Positions 1-9,200 of a stretch of DNA of 64,000 nt are shown here, one piece after another. Every line of letters starts with the position of its first letter. The first letter of the stretch is position 1. The position numbers and the translations under genes are program-made. The notes beneath the pieces are model-generated. The model did no database searches. It worked only from the letters and a program-made list of their open reading frames with translations, and was not told the DNA's origin. Origin of the DNA: Eggerthella timonensis (GTDB lineage: Bacteria; Actinomycetota; Coriobacteriia; Coriobacteriales; Eggerthellaceae); the NCBI RefSeq assembly GCF_900184265.1, contig NZ_FXXA01000002.1, positions 558,001 to 622,000 on the forward strand. Reading direction: 5' to 3'.

Positions 1-384
1 ATCGCTTCGTCGCTGAAGTCGACGAGGCAGCAGGAAGCCTACCAGCAGTGGCTCGACGAAGCCACCGAGGCTGCCGACATCAAGATCAACGACATGCCGC
101 AGGGCCTGCCCTACGACGTGGACATGTCGAAGTATCCCGCTCCGAGCACCGATGAGGGCACCGACGGCGCGACCGATGGTGCGACTGACGGTTCCTCTGA
201 GGGCGAAGCGACCGACGGCCAGCCGGCCGATGGTTCCGATGCTCCCGCTTCCGAGGACGCTGCCGCGACCGACGGTGCAGCCGAAGGCGCCGCCGACGGC
301 GCTGCCGAGGGCGACGCGGATGCCGGTTCCACCGAGGGCGGCGATGCTGCCGCTGCCGATGGACAGCCTGCGGAAGCCGCCTAA
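1..384 (+). CDS. C-terminal end of a probable SurA/PrsA-like peptidyl-prolyl isomerase (partial)
   Basis: The gene enters from the left edge already in frame and ends at a TAA. The first 40 visible residues (a Lys/Gln-rich helix with QQEAYQQWLDEA, then INDMPQGLPYDVDMS) resemble the end of actinobacterial SurA_N/PpiC-type extracytoplasmic foldases. After that comes an 80-residue low-complexity tail rich in Asp, Gly, Ala, Thr and Glu, built on repeats of TDGA and AEGAADG, of the kind seen on exported proteins. The catalytic PpiC domain would lie outside the window, so the family call is inference. A strong terminator follows 32 bases later. Confidence 0.5.
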   Translation: MASSLKSTRQQEAYQQWLDEATEAADIKINDMPQGLPYDVDMSKYPAPSTDEGTDGATDGATDGSSEGEATDGQPADGSDAPASEDAAATDGAAEGAADGAAEGDADAGSTEGGDAAAADGQPAEAA

Positions 385-416
385 GCCTTTAGGCTCATGA
401 GCTGAGCACGTTTGAC

Positions 417-449
417 ACGGCGGGCGTCCTTCGGGACCCCGCCGTTTTT
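417..449 (+). terminator. Rho-independent terminator after the foldase-like gene
   Basis: ACGGCGGG pairs with CCCGCCGT around a small CTTCGG-containing loop and is followed by five T residues. Confidence 0.85.
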
Positions 450-467
450 CATGCACGCACGTCCGCA

Positions 468-483
468 TGTTTCACGTGAAACA
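468..483. other. parS site (ParB binding), exact 16/16
   Basis: TGTTTCACGTGAAACA exactly, embedded in a perfect 26-bp palindrome (463-488) with CCGCA/TGCGG flanks. It lies between the terminator and the ABC ATPase gene. Read as protein it gives a spurious MFHVKH start to that gene. Confidence 0.92.
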
Positions 484-505
484 TGCGGCTACGACCAGGA
501 GCGCT

Positions 506-1363
506 ATGGATACTCGCACACCTCCCTTCTTCGAACTGCACAACGCGGTGGTGCAGCGTGCCGGCGCGCCGATCCTGTCGATCGAATCGTTCGAGCTTGC
601 CGAAGGGGAGCATCTGGCGTTGCTGGGACCGAACGGCTCGGGCAAGTCGACCTTCGTGAAGCTCATCACGCGGGAGGTGCTTCCCCTGCATCGGGACGAG
701 CCGCCCGTGCGCTTCCGCGGCCGCGACCGCGCGACGCTGGCCGAAGTGAAGCAGAGCTTGGGCGTCGTGTCGTCGTCGATGCAGGATCAGATAGCCGTGC
801 ATCTGCCGTCCGTGGACGTGGTGGCCGGCGGCCTGTTCGGGACGCTCGGCGTTCCGGTGCGGGCCGACGATGCCGCAGTGGACGACGCCCGTGTGCGGGC
901 GCTCGGGGCGATGGAACTGCTCGGCGTGGACGACCTGGCATCGCGCGATATCATGACGTTGTCCACCGGCCAGGCGCGCCGCGTGCTCATCGCCCGCGCG
1001 CTCGTGCACGATCCAGATGCGCTCGTCTTCGACGAACCCTGCACGGGACTCGACCCCGAGGGCATGTACTACGTGCGTTCCAGCATGCGCACGCTCGCGC
1101 AGGCGGGCAAGAGCATCGTGCTGGTCACCCATTACCCCGAGGACATCATCCCAGAAATCAAGCGCGTGGTCCTGCTCAAAGACGGTTTGGTCCACGCCGA
1201 CGCAACGAAGGAATCCCTGATGAACGACCAGGTGATGAGCGATCTTTTCGACGTGCCCCTCCGTGTTCAGCGCATGTCCGCGCCTGCTCCCGTACGCTGC
1301 GGCGAGGGAAAATTCGATGATGCTCGTGAAGAGGAATATTTCTCGCTTGTGAGTGCCTATTAG
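506..1363 (+). CDS. ABC transporter ATP-binding protein (YlmA/ModF-like)
   Basis: Cytoplasmic ABC ATPase of about 285 residues. The Walker A motif is GPNGSGKST (near residue 41), the ABC signature LSTGQ sits about 120 residues later, and Walker B is DALVFDEP followed by the D-loop. No membrane segment is present and no permease or binding protein adjoins it, so the substrate cannot be named. Solitary ATPases of this type (YlmA, ModF) are known. ATG 506 was chosen because an AGGAG-like Shine-Dalgarno precedes it, and because the longer reading frame from ATG 467 merely translates the parS palindrome. The C-terminal 50 residues past the H-loop (VLVTHYPEDI) show no extra domain. The promoter of the following tRNA lies inside its last codons. 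Confidence 0.85.
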   Translation: MDTRTPPFFELHNAVVQRAGAPILSIESFELAEGEHLALLGPNGSGKSTFVKLITREVLPLHRDEPPVRFRGRDRATLAEVKQSLGVVSSSMQDQIAVHLPSVDVVAGGLFGTLGVPVRADDAAVDDARVRALGAMELLGVDDLASRDIMTLSTGQARRVLIARALVHDPDALVFDEPCTGLDPEGMYYVRSSMRTLAQAGKSIVLVTHYPEDIIPEIKRVVLLKDGLVHADATKESLMNDQVMSDLFDVPLRVQRMSAPAPVRCGEGKFDDAREEEYFSLVSAY

Positions 1364-1375
1364 CTGTTGTATACT
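1347..1375 (+). promoter_or_regulatory. Promoter for the tRNA-Ser pair
   Basis: -35 TTGTGA (1347-1352), 17-bp spacer, -10 TATACT (1370-1375). It overlaps the end of the ABC ATPase gene and lies about 50 bases before the first tRNA. Confidence 0.65.
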
Positions 1376-1426
1376 ACGTAGCTGCTGCATGACCGCGCAA
1401 CGCGCGAGCATGCGCACCACCGAAGC

Positions 1427-1518
<92 letters not shown>

Positions 1519-1574
1519 GATTATTCCCGCGCCCTCGAGGCGCGTTTCATACGGGGCCCGGCCCCGCACCCCGC

Positions 1575-1667
1575 GGAGGGGTGGCAGAGTGGTTGAATGC
1601 GGCGGTCTCGAAAACCGTTTCACCGGCAACCCCGGTGACGAGGGTTCGAATCCCTCCTCCTCCGCCA
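1575..1667 (+). tRNA. tRNA-Ser (anticodon CGA)
   Basis: Acceptor GGAGGGG pairs with CTCCTCC (one G-U) and CCA is encoded. The anticodon loop CTCGAAA sits in a GCGGT/ACCGT stem, followed by a long variable arm (CACCGG...CCGGTG) and T loop GGTTCGAATCC. It is probably co-transcribed with the tRNA-Ser(GGA) 56 bases upstream. Confidence 0.95.
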
Positions 1668-1676
1668 GATAAAAAG

Positions 1677-1708
1677 AAACCCTCCTGACTTTGTCAGGAG
1701 GGTTTTTC
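1677..1708 (+). terminator. Rho-independent terminator of the tRNA-Ser unit
   Basis: A 13-bp perfect stem, AAACCCTCCTGAC with GTCAGGAGGGTTT, a three-base loop and a run of T. Confidence 0.92.
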
Positions 1709-1955
1709 TTTGGAAGACCGTTCGTTTTCAAAGCGCTTCACGTGAAGGTATATGCTCGTCATCCTTCCTACGATCATGTTTTTCCAGGTGAGGTTCAAAT
1801 TAAGCGGTAGGCCGCACTCCCTGTGCTACCATCGGCTATCTCAAAACGCACACGAGGTTCTCTATGCAGAAGGTGCGCGGGCGAAAACTCAACGTACGGA
1901 AAGCTCTGTTCTGTTTGTTGATACGTTTGCAGGTATGCAACGGGAAGGGACGTAT

Positions 1956-2810
1956 ATGGCGGTTGATCGCGCTTATGTTGGAAGGGGCTCGAGAGACGGC
2001 TGGCCTTCGGATCGCTCTATGGTGGCTCGTTCCCGTAAGGTGCTGGTCGACCATTACGTGCGCCGCGACATAGATTCCATGATGCTGCCGATGGCTGAAG
2101 ATATGACGTGGATCGGCCCACTGTCGTGTCAGCACGCTCGCAGCGCCACGGAGATGCGCTCGCTCGTTGAGCCCGAATATGGTAACAGGGTAGAGCTGGT
2201 CGACGAGCATTGGGGTATCCGCACGGTTGGTTCCACCTGCGTGGTGGTGGCAACGTATGGCGCCCTCGTTCCCGACTCGACGGCTTCCGAGGTAGAGTTC
2301 CGTCAGTCGGCCACATTTGTATGGGGGCTTTCGCCTGAAGGACCGCGCATCGTGCACTTGCATATATCGAACGCTTACGATGTGCCGCCACGTGTCGAGC
2401 GTACGTCGGTGCCCGGCGAGGATCCTATTGATTACGCGGTGATCAGCGTAACGGCTTCGAAAAGTGAAGGGCGCGCTACTATCCGCTTCGATGAACCCGG
2501 TGGCCGCGCGCGTTTCATTGCGGAAGATCGCATCATTTGCTTGGATGCTGCGGAAGAAGGGTGCATCGTCGTTCACGATGGAGGATCGTTCGCCGATCGC
2601 GAACGGTTGTCGTCCATCGAAGGGAAGATGCCGCCGTGTTTTGTGCGGACCCATCGTTCCTGTGTCGTGAATGCGCATAGGGTCGAGTCGATGTGGCGGT
2701 ACCGCGTGGAGCTCGACGACGGCTCTACGCGCCCTATTGCCGAGCGCCGCTATCTGGGTGTGGTCGAAGCTATCGAGAAGCACGCCGGTCGCGGGATAGA
2801 GCGGTCCTGA
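1956..2810 (+). CDS. NTF2-like sensor / LytTR DNA-binding response regulator-like protein
   Basis: About 284 residues with two parts. Residues ~25-145 look like an NTF2/SnoaL-like ligand fold (ARSRKVLVDHYVRRDID, then DEHWGIRTVGSTCVVVATY and a final strand-rich hairpin). Residues ~185-275 are a LytTR DNA-binding domain (IICLDAAEEGCIVVHD, CFVRTHRSCVVNAHRV, DDGSTRPIAERRY). LytTR proteins bind paired 9-bp direct repeats one turn-multiple apart, and such a pair lies at 3001-3034 before the adhesin downstream, so this protein is its likely regulator (inference). There is no receiver domain, so a small ligand rather than a kinase may be sensed. ATG 1956 was chosen for its GGAAGGGA Shine-Dalgarno; an in-frame ATG at 1935 and the longer frame from 1752 lack one. 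Confidence 0.8.
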   Translation: MAVDRAYVGRGSRDGWPSDRSMVARSRKVLVDHYVRRDIDSMMLPMAEDMTWIGPLSCQHARSATEMRSLVEPEYGNRVELVDEHWGIRTVGSTCVVVATYGALVPDSTASEVEFRQSATFVWGLSPEGPRIVHLHISNAYDVPPRVERTSVPGEDPIDYAVISVTASKSEGRATIRFDEPGGRARFIAEDRIICLDAAEEGCIVVHDGGSFADRERLSSIEGKMPPCFVRTHRSCVVNAHRVESMWRYRVELDDGSTRPIAERRYLGVVEAIEKHAGRGIERS

Positions 2811-3000
2811 ACGAGAACTTCGTCGACTCCTCTTTGTCTGGTTGCGAAGAGCTGGGGGCTGCATAAAGCCTACGATGCGAGAGTGAAGCCGAGTGAAAGG
2901 AGTATTCGCAACGTATAACCCCAGTAAAACGCTGTGTTATAACGGATGGTCTTTACTGCTTTTCCCGGTTGTCCGGAGATAGCACACCCCTCTGGTTTAT

Positions 3001-3034
3001 TTGCATTCGACGGACGATCACTTGCATTCGTCGG
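3001..3034 (+). promoter_or_regulatory. Paired direct repeats, candidate LytTR operator
   Basis: TTGCATTCGACGG at 3001-3013 and TTGCATTCGTCGG at 3022-3034: twelve of thirteen bases identical, period 21 bp. That spacing matches known LytTR/AgrA operators. They end 18 bases before a promoter-like -35. Confidence 0.6.
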
Positions 3035-3052
3035 TCAAGTTTCTCAATGGGG

Positions 3053-3081
3053 TTGAATCGCCTCCCCCCTGGCAACATTAT
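3053..3081 (+). promoter_or_regulatory. Candidate promoter of the giant surface protein
   Basis: -35 TTGAAT (3053-3058), 17-bp spacer, -10 CATTAT (3076-3081). It lies just downstream of the LytTR-like repeats, which fits an activated promoter. The leader to ATG 3216 is about 130 bases and includes a GC-rich hairpin at 3127-3152 (AAGGGG...CGGTT/AACCG...CCCCTT). Nothing else is recognised in the 405-base gap between the regulator and the adhesin. Confidence 0.5.
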
Positions 3082-3215
3082 TGGTGACAACGAAAGTTGA
3101 AGCGCCGGGTTTGAAAGCGGCATGTGAAGGGGAACGGTTTGAACCGCCCCTTTCCGCGTCTATAGACACGAGTGCTTCGAGTGGTCGAACGATAAGAACG
3201 CAAGGGGCAAACGTT

Positions 3216-6200
3216 ATGCGGAACACGCTCATGGGGAAAGAGAAATACGGTCATACCGCTATGGCCTCCGTTATCTCGGTGCGGCATCATGCAGCTCGTG
3301 CGAACGTATTCCAAAAGGCAGTGTCCGTCCTGCTTTCGGCCCTGCTGGTGGTTACTATGAATCCGATCGCGAACGACATGTCGGCGCTTGCCCAACCCTC
3401 TGAAAACATGGCGACGGGGGGGGGGTGCTTATTCAGAGCCTGCCCCTGAGGGAGACGAAGGAGTAGCGGAAGGCGAAAGCCCGCAAGCCCCTGCTGACCC
3501 CGATATCGCAGAAACGGCGCCCGAGCCGGACGCTCCCGCATCCGAAGAATCCCAGGATCCCGAGTCGAACCCCACAACCCAGACCGTCCCCACCGCGCCT
3601 GCCGAAGATCAGGCCGCCGGGGAAGAAGCTCCCGCCGATTCCTCGCACAACGAAGCAACTGAAGAAAAGCAGCCCGAACCCGTCTACGCCACGTGGTCGG
3701 ATGTGGCCGCGGCGGTCGAGTCCGGCGAGCTCGAGGGCGAGGGCTTCAAGCCTGCGGGCATCGGCACCGAAGACGACCCCTACGCGATATCCACCCCCGA
3801 GGCCTTCGCCTGGTGGGCCGCGCACAAGGCCGGCGACGCGAACACGTTCGCGCGCCTCGACGCCGACATCGACCTGACGGGCACGGCTCACGCGGAAGCC
3901 GGCACCCTCTGGACGCCCATCGAAACCCTCGCCGCTGAACTCGACGGCCAGGGCCACGCGATCCTGTTCCGCACGCAGGGTGCAGGCCTTGCCGGCACCG
4001 TCGCCGAGACCGGCGCCGTGCGCTGGTTCTCGCTCGGCCGCACGCAAAGGCAGCTCGAGGAGGCCGCCGCGCAGGGCGGGGAGGCTGCAGCCCTCGCCGA
4101 GACCTCCGTCACGACGGAAGGCTCGCGCGCCGGAGCGGTCGCCGGCATCAACAAGGGCGCGATCGAGGGCGTGGTGAACCGCATGCCCGTATCGTGGCAG
4201 CCTGCTGAGGGCGACGCCTCCGATCCTGCCCCCTCCTCCCTCGTCGGCGGCATCGCCGGCGAGAACGACGGCCGCATCGCCGACTGTGCGAACCTAGGCG
4301 CGGTGTCGAGTGCTAGCGCCTCATCCGACTCCGCCGCAGCCGGCATCGCCGGCGCGGGCGCGGGCACCGTCGAGACCTCCTACAACGCAGGCAGCGTGAA
4401 GGCCGCCGCCAACGGCGCCTACCTCGCCACCACGCTCACCGCCGACGGCGCCTACGAGGACCTCGTGCGCACGAGCCTCTACCTCGCCCCGGGCAACGAG
4501 GCCGCCTACGAGGGCATCGCCGTCGCCGACCGCGACGGAGCCTTGCCTCCCGACCAGCTGCGAGACGCCGCGGAACTCCTGAACGACGGTCGCGAAGGCG
4601 ACGCCGTCGTGTGGTCTTCTGGTGACCCCGACCGCACCAGTGGATACCCCGCCCCGGCTCGCCCCGCAAACCCGAACGCGGCGCAGGCCGAGCCCGAGGC
4701 CCTTGCCGCCGAGCCCGCCCCTGCAGCGGCCGACGACCCGGCCCCTGCAGCGACGCCAATATTCAAAAACTGGCTCGAAGTGGCGGAGGCCGTCGACCAG
4801 GGTAAATACGGAATGGGAAGCTACAAAGAAGACCCTTTGGCCGTATCCACGCCGGAAGGCTTCGCCTACAGCCTTTACTGTGCCTATCGGAACACTGACA
4901 ACAAAATCGTCCTTGCAAACGACATCGACCTATCCGGCACCTCCTACACCGCCGACGGCAGCCCCCTTCCATGGACCTGCTGGAACATAGAGAGCAACAT
5001 CCAGCTGGACGGTGCGGGCTGCACCATCTCGGGCATGCACGTGTGGGCAGACGGCAGGTCAACGGACCACCACACCAGCGCCGTCTCAAATATGGCCGGT
5101 CTAGGACTCTTTGCCGGCACGGTTCATAGTGGGAGTAGTGAATTGAAAGCCGTCGTGACCAACCTCACTCTCGAAGGGGTCATTGACATGACAACGGCCG
5201 GTTCGAACATCTTGCCCAATGCGGCGGGATCAGTTGTTGGTTACCTGGGTTATGAGGAATGCCCGGCTTCACTTTCGCTTCGGAACGTGACCTCAAATGT
5301 GGAGGTGAAGAGCCGTGGATACGCCGGAGGCTTGGTGGGCGCCGTCGGTGGTGCGGCCGTGTGCGAGATGCAAAGCTGCACGAACAAAGGCACTATCTAC
5401 GCCGACGGTGAGATGTTCCCAGAGAATTTGATGAATTGGTCGCACTCGAGCCTCAACAATATAAAAAAGTTCAACGCCGATCCTCGGAATTATCATTTTG
5501 CTATCGCAGGAGGCCTCGTCGGGGTTATTCTGCCCACTGTCGGATCGGCCAGGTTCACGGCAAGCGATTGCAAAAACATCGGTACCGTCACCTCGCCGGT
5601 GCTCTACGCCGGCGGTCTGGTTGGCTGGTACGCGGGTCAGGATCTGGGTATGGAGACCAAGGAGAGTGCGTTGTGCACCATCACCCGATCCTACAACGAA
5701 GGCGCCGTCGAGAGCACCGGCGGTTATGCGGGTCCGACCAAAAACGGCGGACCGCTTGGCTATCCGAATTATGGCGGCTGTGCGGGAGGGCTTGTGGGAT
5801 CTGCCGAAGGCAACATCTTCACGCGTGACTGCTACAACCGCGGCCCCGTTCACAGCGGTTTCCTGGCGGGCGGCATCTTCGGCACTCTTGACCCAAGTCC
5901 GCTGTCATATCAGTACTTCTCCACCTACAACGCCGCCGCCGTCACAACTTCCTACACGGATAGCTTGACCGACAAATCCGGGTTGCCAGCTGACGTCCCT
6001 GCGCCGAGGGGGCAGGGCGGCGGAGTGTTTGGCTATATTCAAGCAAGCCATTTCGATTCGATCGCTAACTACTTTAGTTACAATCGCGACATGTGCTCGT
6101 CTTCCGTGCAGCATGGCATGTCCGCCACTGATTCTTCGTCTTCGAGCCAACCCCTTCCGTCCGGTTTCACCACCGACCAGATGAAAACGAAAGACACGTC

Positions 6201-9200
6201 GGAGGACTTCGTCGGCTTCCTCAACGCATATTCGGAGACCGGTAGCTCGAATCCTATTTGGTCGTATACGTCAGGTCGCAACGACGGCTACCCGTTCGTT
6301 GCCGGCGCGGTGACAGGGGCAAGGTACGCCTCATGGGCGGACGTGGGCAGGGAGGTGGCAAACGGGTCGTTGCGCGACTACCAGCCCGTTGGCGACGGCA
6401 CGAAGGATAATCCCTACCGTGTGACCACTCCCGAGGCGCTGGCCTATCTGTTCTACCAAGCAAACACGGGGTATAAATTCACTAATAACTACGTCTGCAT
6501 CAGGCTCGGAGCCGACATCGACCTGTCGGGAATGCAGTACGGAGGCCTGGCTTGGCAGAACGGGACTGTCAGCCCTGCGTTGACATGGGAGCCTTGGGGC
6601 GATCTATTCTACGGGTCGTTCGAGGGGGCAGGCCATACGATAAGCGGCCTTTCTGTCGATATGGAGGGCGGCGGCCGCGAAAAAATGGTCGGAGGATTGT
6701 TCTTGCAGGCCTGCACCAGCGAAGAAAGCTGGAGCGAGGGTTTGGAAACGACCATCGGCGGATTCATTCTCGAGGGAACCATTGTTGCGGGAACGGCCGA
6801 TGCGGTTGGCGGCGTTGTGGGAGGACTGGGTTATTACTACGATTCGACCAAAAGCAAGCTGCGTCTGCACGACATCGAGTCGCGTGTAACCATCAGACCT
6901 TACGGTACACAGACCTACAATTCGGTTGGGGGCATTGTAGGCCTTGGGGGGGCACACTGCGAGGCCACCATAGAGCGCTGCGGGTTCTCGGGCGATATCG
7001 ATTTCAAGGATGCTGGATCAGTTGACAAAATAGGCGGTATCGCGGGCACGGTCGGCGAGGAGGGCTGTCTTGCAACCCTTGAAGACTGCTACTCAACCGG
7101 CGCCATCACCGCGTGCCAGCGTGCCGGGCACATTGGCGGCGTGGCCGGCGTCTTGTTCGGTTCGATAAGGAACTCGTATGCGAAGCCGAGCGTATTCAGC
7201 GTTCCCGCAGGCCCATCAACAGGCCTGGTAGTAGCTACTTGGCTGGATGGTTCCCAGACCAGGCGCGTGTTCATCGACCCGACGGATCTCGATAAATTCA
7301 ACGTGCAGCCCGTTAGCGACGCTATCGGGTTCACTGTCGATCCTACGATGATTACCGAGGTGGACTCGGACTATATGAAGACGGGCGTGTTCGCGGCCTC
7401 GCTGAACTGCTCTCGCGAGAGCCCGGTATGGGGCAGCTCTGTCGCAGGGGAAAACGGGGGTTTCCCCGTGCTCCACGGCGCGCCGGACATAGCCAGTTGG
7501 ATGGAGATCGGCAAGGCCGTCGAAGAAGGCTCTCTGGTTGATTCGGAATACAATTCCGCCTTTCCAGAAGTGGTAAACGGCACGTATATCCTGCGAACCC
7601 CCGAGCAGCTGGCATATTATTCCTATCATGTAAGGGAAACGTACCGGATGTCTGGATCCGCGGATCCCTCCTACCAGGACGAGGGCAGCAAGCCCGTGCA
7701 GAAGCCTGCGCGCATCGAAGCGCCGGCGTTGGACATGATGGGCGCGGCCTATGGCGGAACGTGGGCGGAGCCTCTGGCATGGGAGCCTATCGGCAACTCC
7801 TACTGGAAAGAGTCCGAGGGGAGGAGCGTGAGCCGGCCGTTGTATGGTACCACCTTCGACGGCGGGGACAGTGTCATATCGCATCTGCGCGTGCAAGGCG
7901 CCACCGACGAGAAGGACGCGAAGGTCGAGGGCCGCGGTTCATCGGCGGCGCTCATCGGCGAAGCTTTGCAGTGCACCGTGAAGAACGTCCGTTTGGATAA
8001 GACGTGCTCATCCACGGGTTACCTCACCTTGCTAGACTCCAAGCTGTACACGGCAGCTGGCATCGTGGGCACGGCCCGATCGACCCTCGTGGAGAATTGC
8101 TCGTCGTCGGCGACGGTCACGGCGGCGTGCAACGATGCATCATTTGACAATCTGTCTATGGCGAGCAACTCCGTTGCCGCCGGCGGCGTCGTAGGTGTTG
8201 CATATGATGACAAGGGTACCTACGAGGGCGAGACCATGATATCCCGGTGTTCGAACGCCGGCGCGGTAATCAGTAAGAAAGAGGGTACGGAGACGAGCTT
8301 CTGCGTGCTCGTCGCCGGCATTGCCGGAGCCGCATGGAGCACGTATGGCAGCTACTATCTCGAAGACTGCTACAACGTTGGTGTTATAGGTGGAAATAAG
8401 GAGGAGAATGTTGCTGCAGGTATAACCGGAGGCGCGCCCAGCCTTGACAATTCTAAAACGAGCGCTATTGTGCGAGCTTGTTACAATGCGGGTGTCATCG
8501 CCACGCCTACGACTACGACTTCTGCCGCTTATGCGATCTGTGGGGAACAGCAAAATTACGATTATACCGACCCCGATCGCCCGAACTTTTTGGTGAGCGA
8601 CAACCCTTCGGGGCTTGGAGAGTACGGATACTGCGACAAAGGCTACTATGCCGAGTGGTCGATCTCCGATGGTAAGCTACCAAAGTTCGTCACGGCGCTC
8701 AACGCCGGGCGTGTGGGCAAGGATGCCCCCTGGGTGTTCGACTCCGAAAACGTGAACGGCGGGCTTCCCGTGTTCGGCATCAACTTCGGCGCCTGGGCCG
8801 AGGTGGGCGAGGCCGTGGCCAACGGCAAGCTTACGGGAGACGGTTTCGTGCCGACGCAGGCCGGCACCGTTGACGATCCTTACCAGATATCCACCCCCGA
8901 GGCGTTGGCTTGGTTCGCGTACAAGGTGAACACGGATCGCGCCTACGGTGTTAAGAGCGCCAAGCTTATGGCGAACATCGACCTGGACGGGTCGAAGTAC
9001 ACGGCGGTCGCGAAGAGCCTTGCCAACGCCATGCCATGGACCCCCATCGGCAACGATGGGACGTACTGGTTCGGCGCCGACGCTGCCGCCAGCGGCCAAG
9101 GCGAGTACAAGACCGTCGTCTTCGACGGCAACGGAAAGACCGTGGACTACATGCTAGTGAACCGCGCCGTCGACTATTCGGGTCTGATCGGCTGCGCTCA

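Noticed and set aside
467-505. Extended ABC ATPase start beginning MFHVKH
   Set aside because: The first codons are the parS palindrome; an internal ATG at 506 has its own Shine-Dalgarno.
1731-1748. TTCACGTGAA core resembling parS
   Set aside because: Only about 11 of 16 positions match; outside the core both sides differ.
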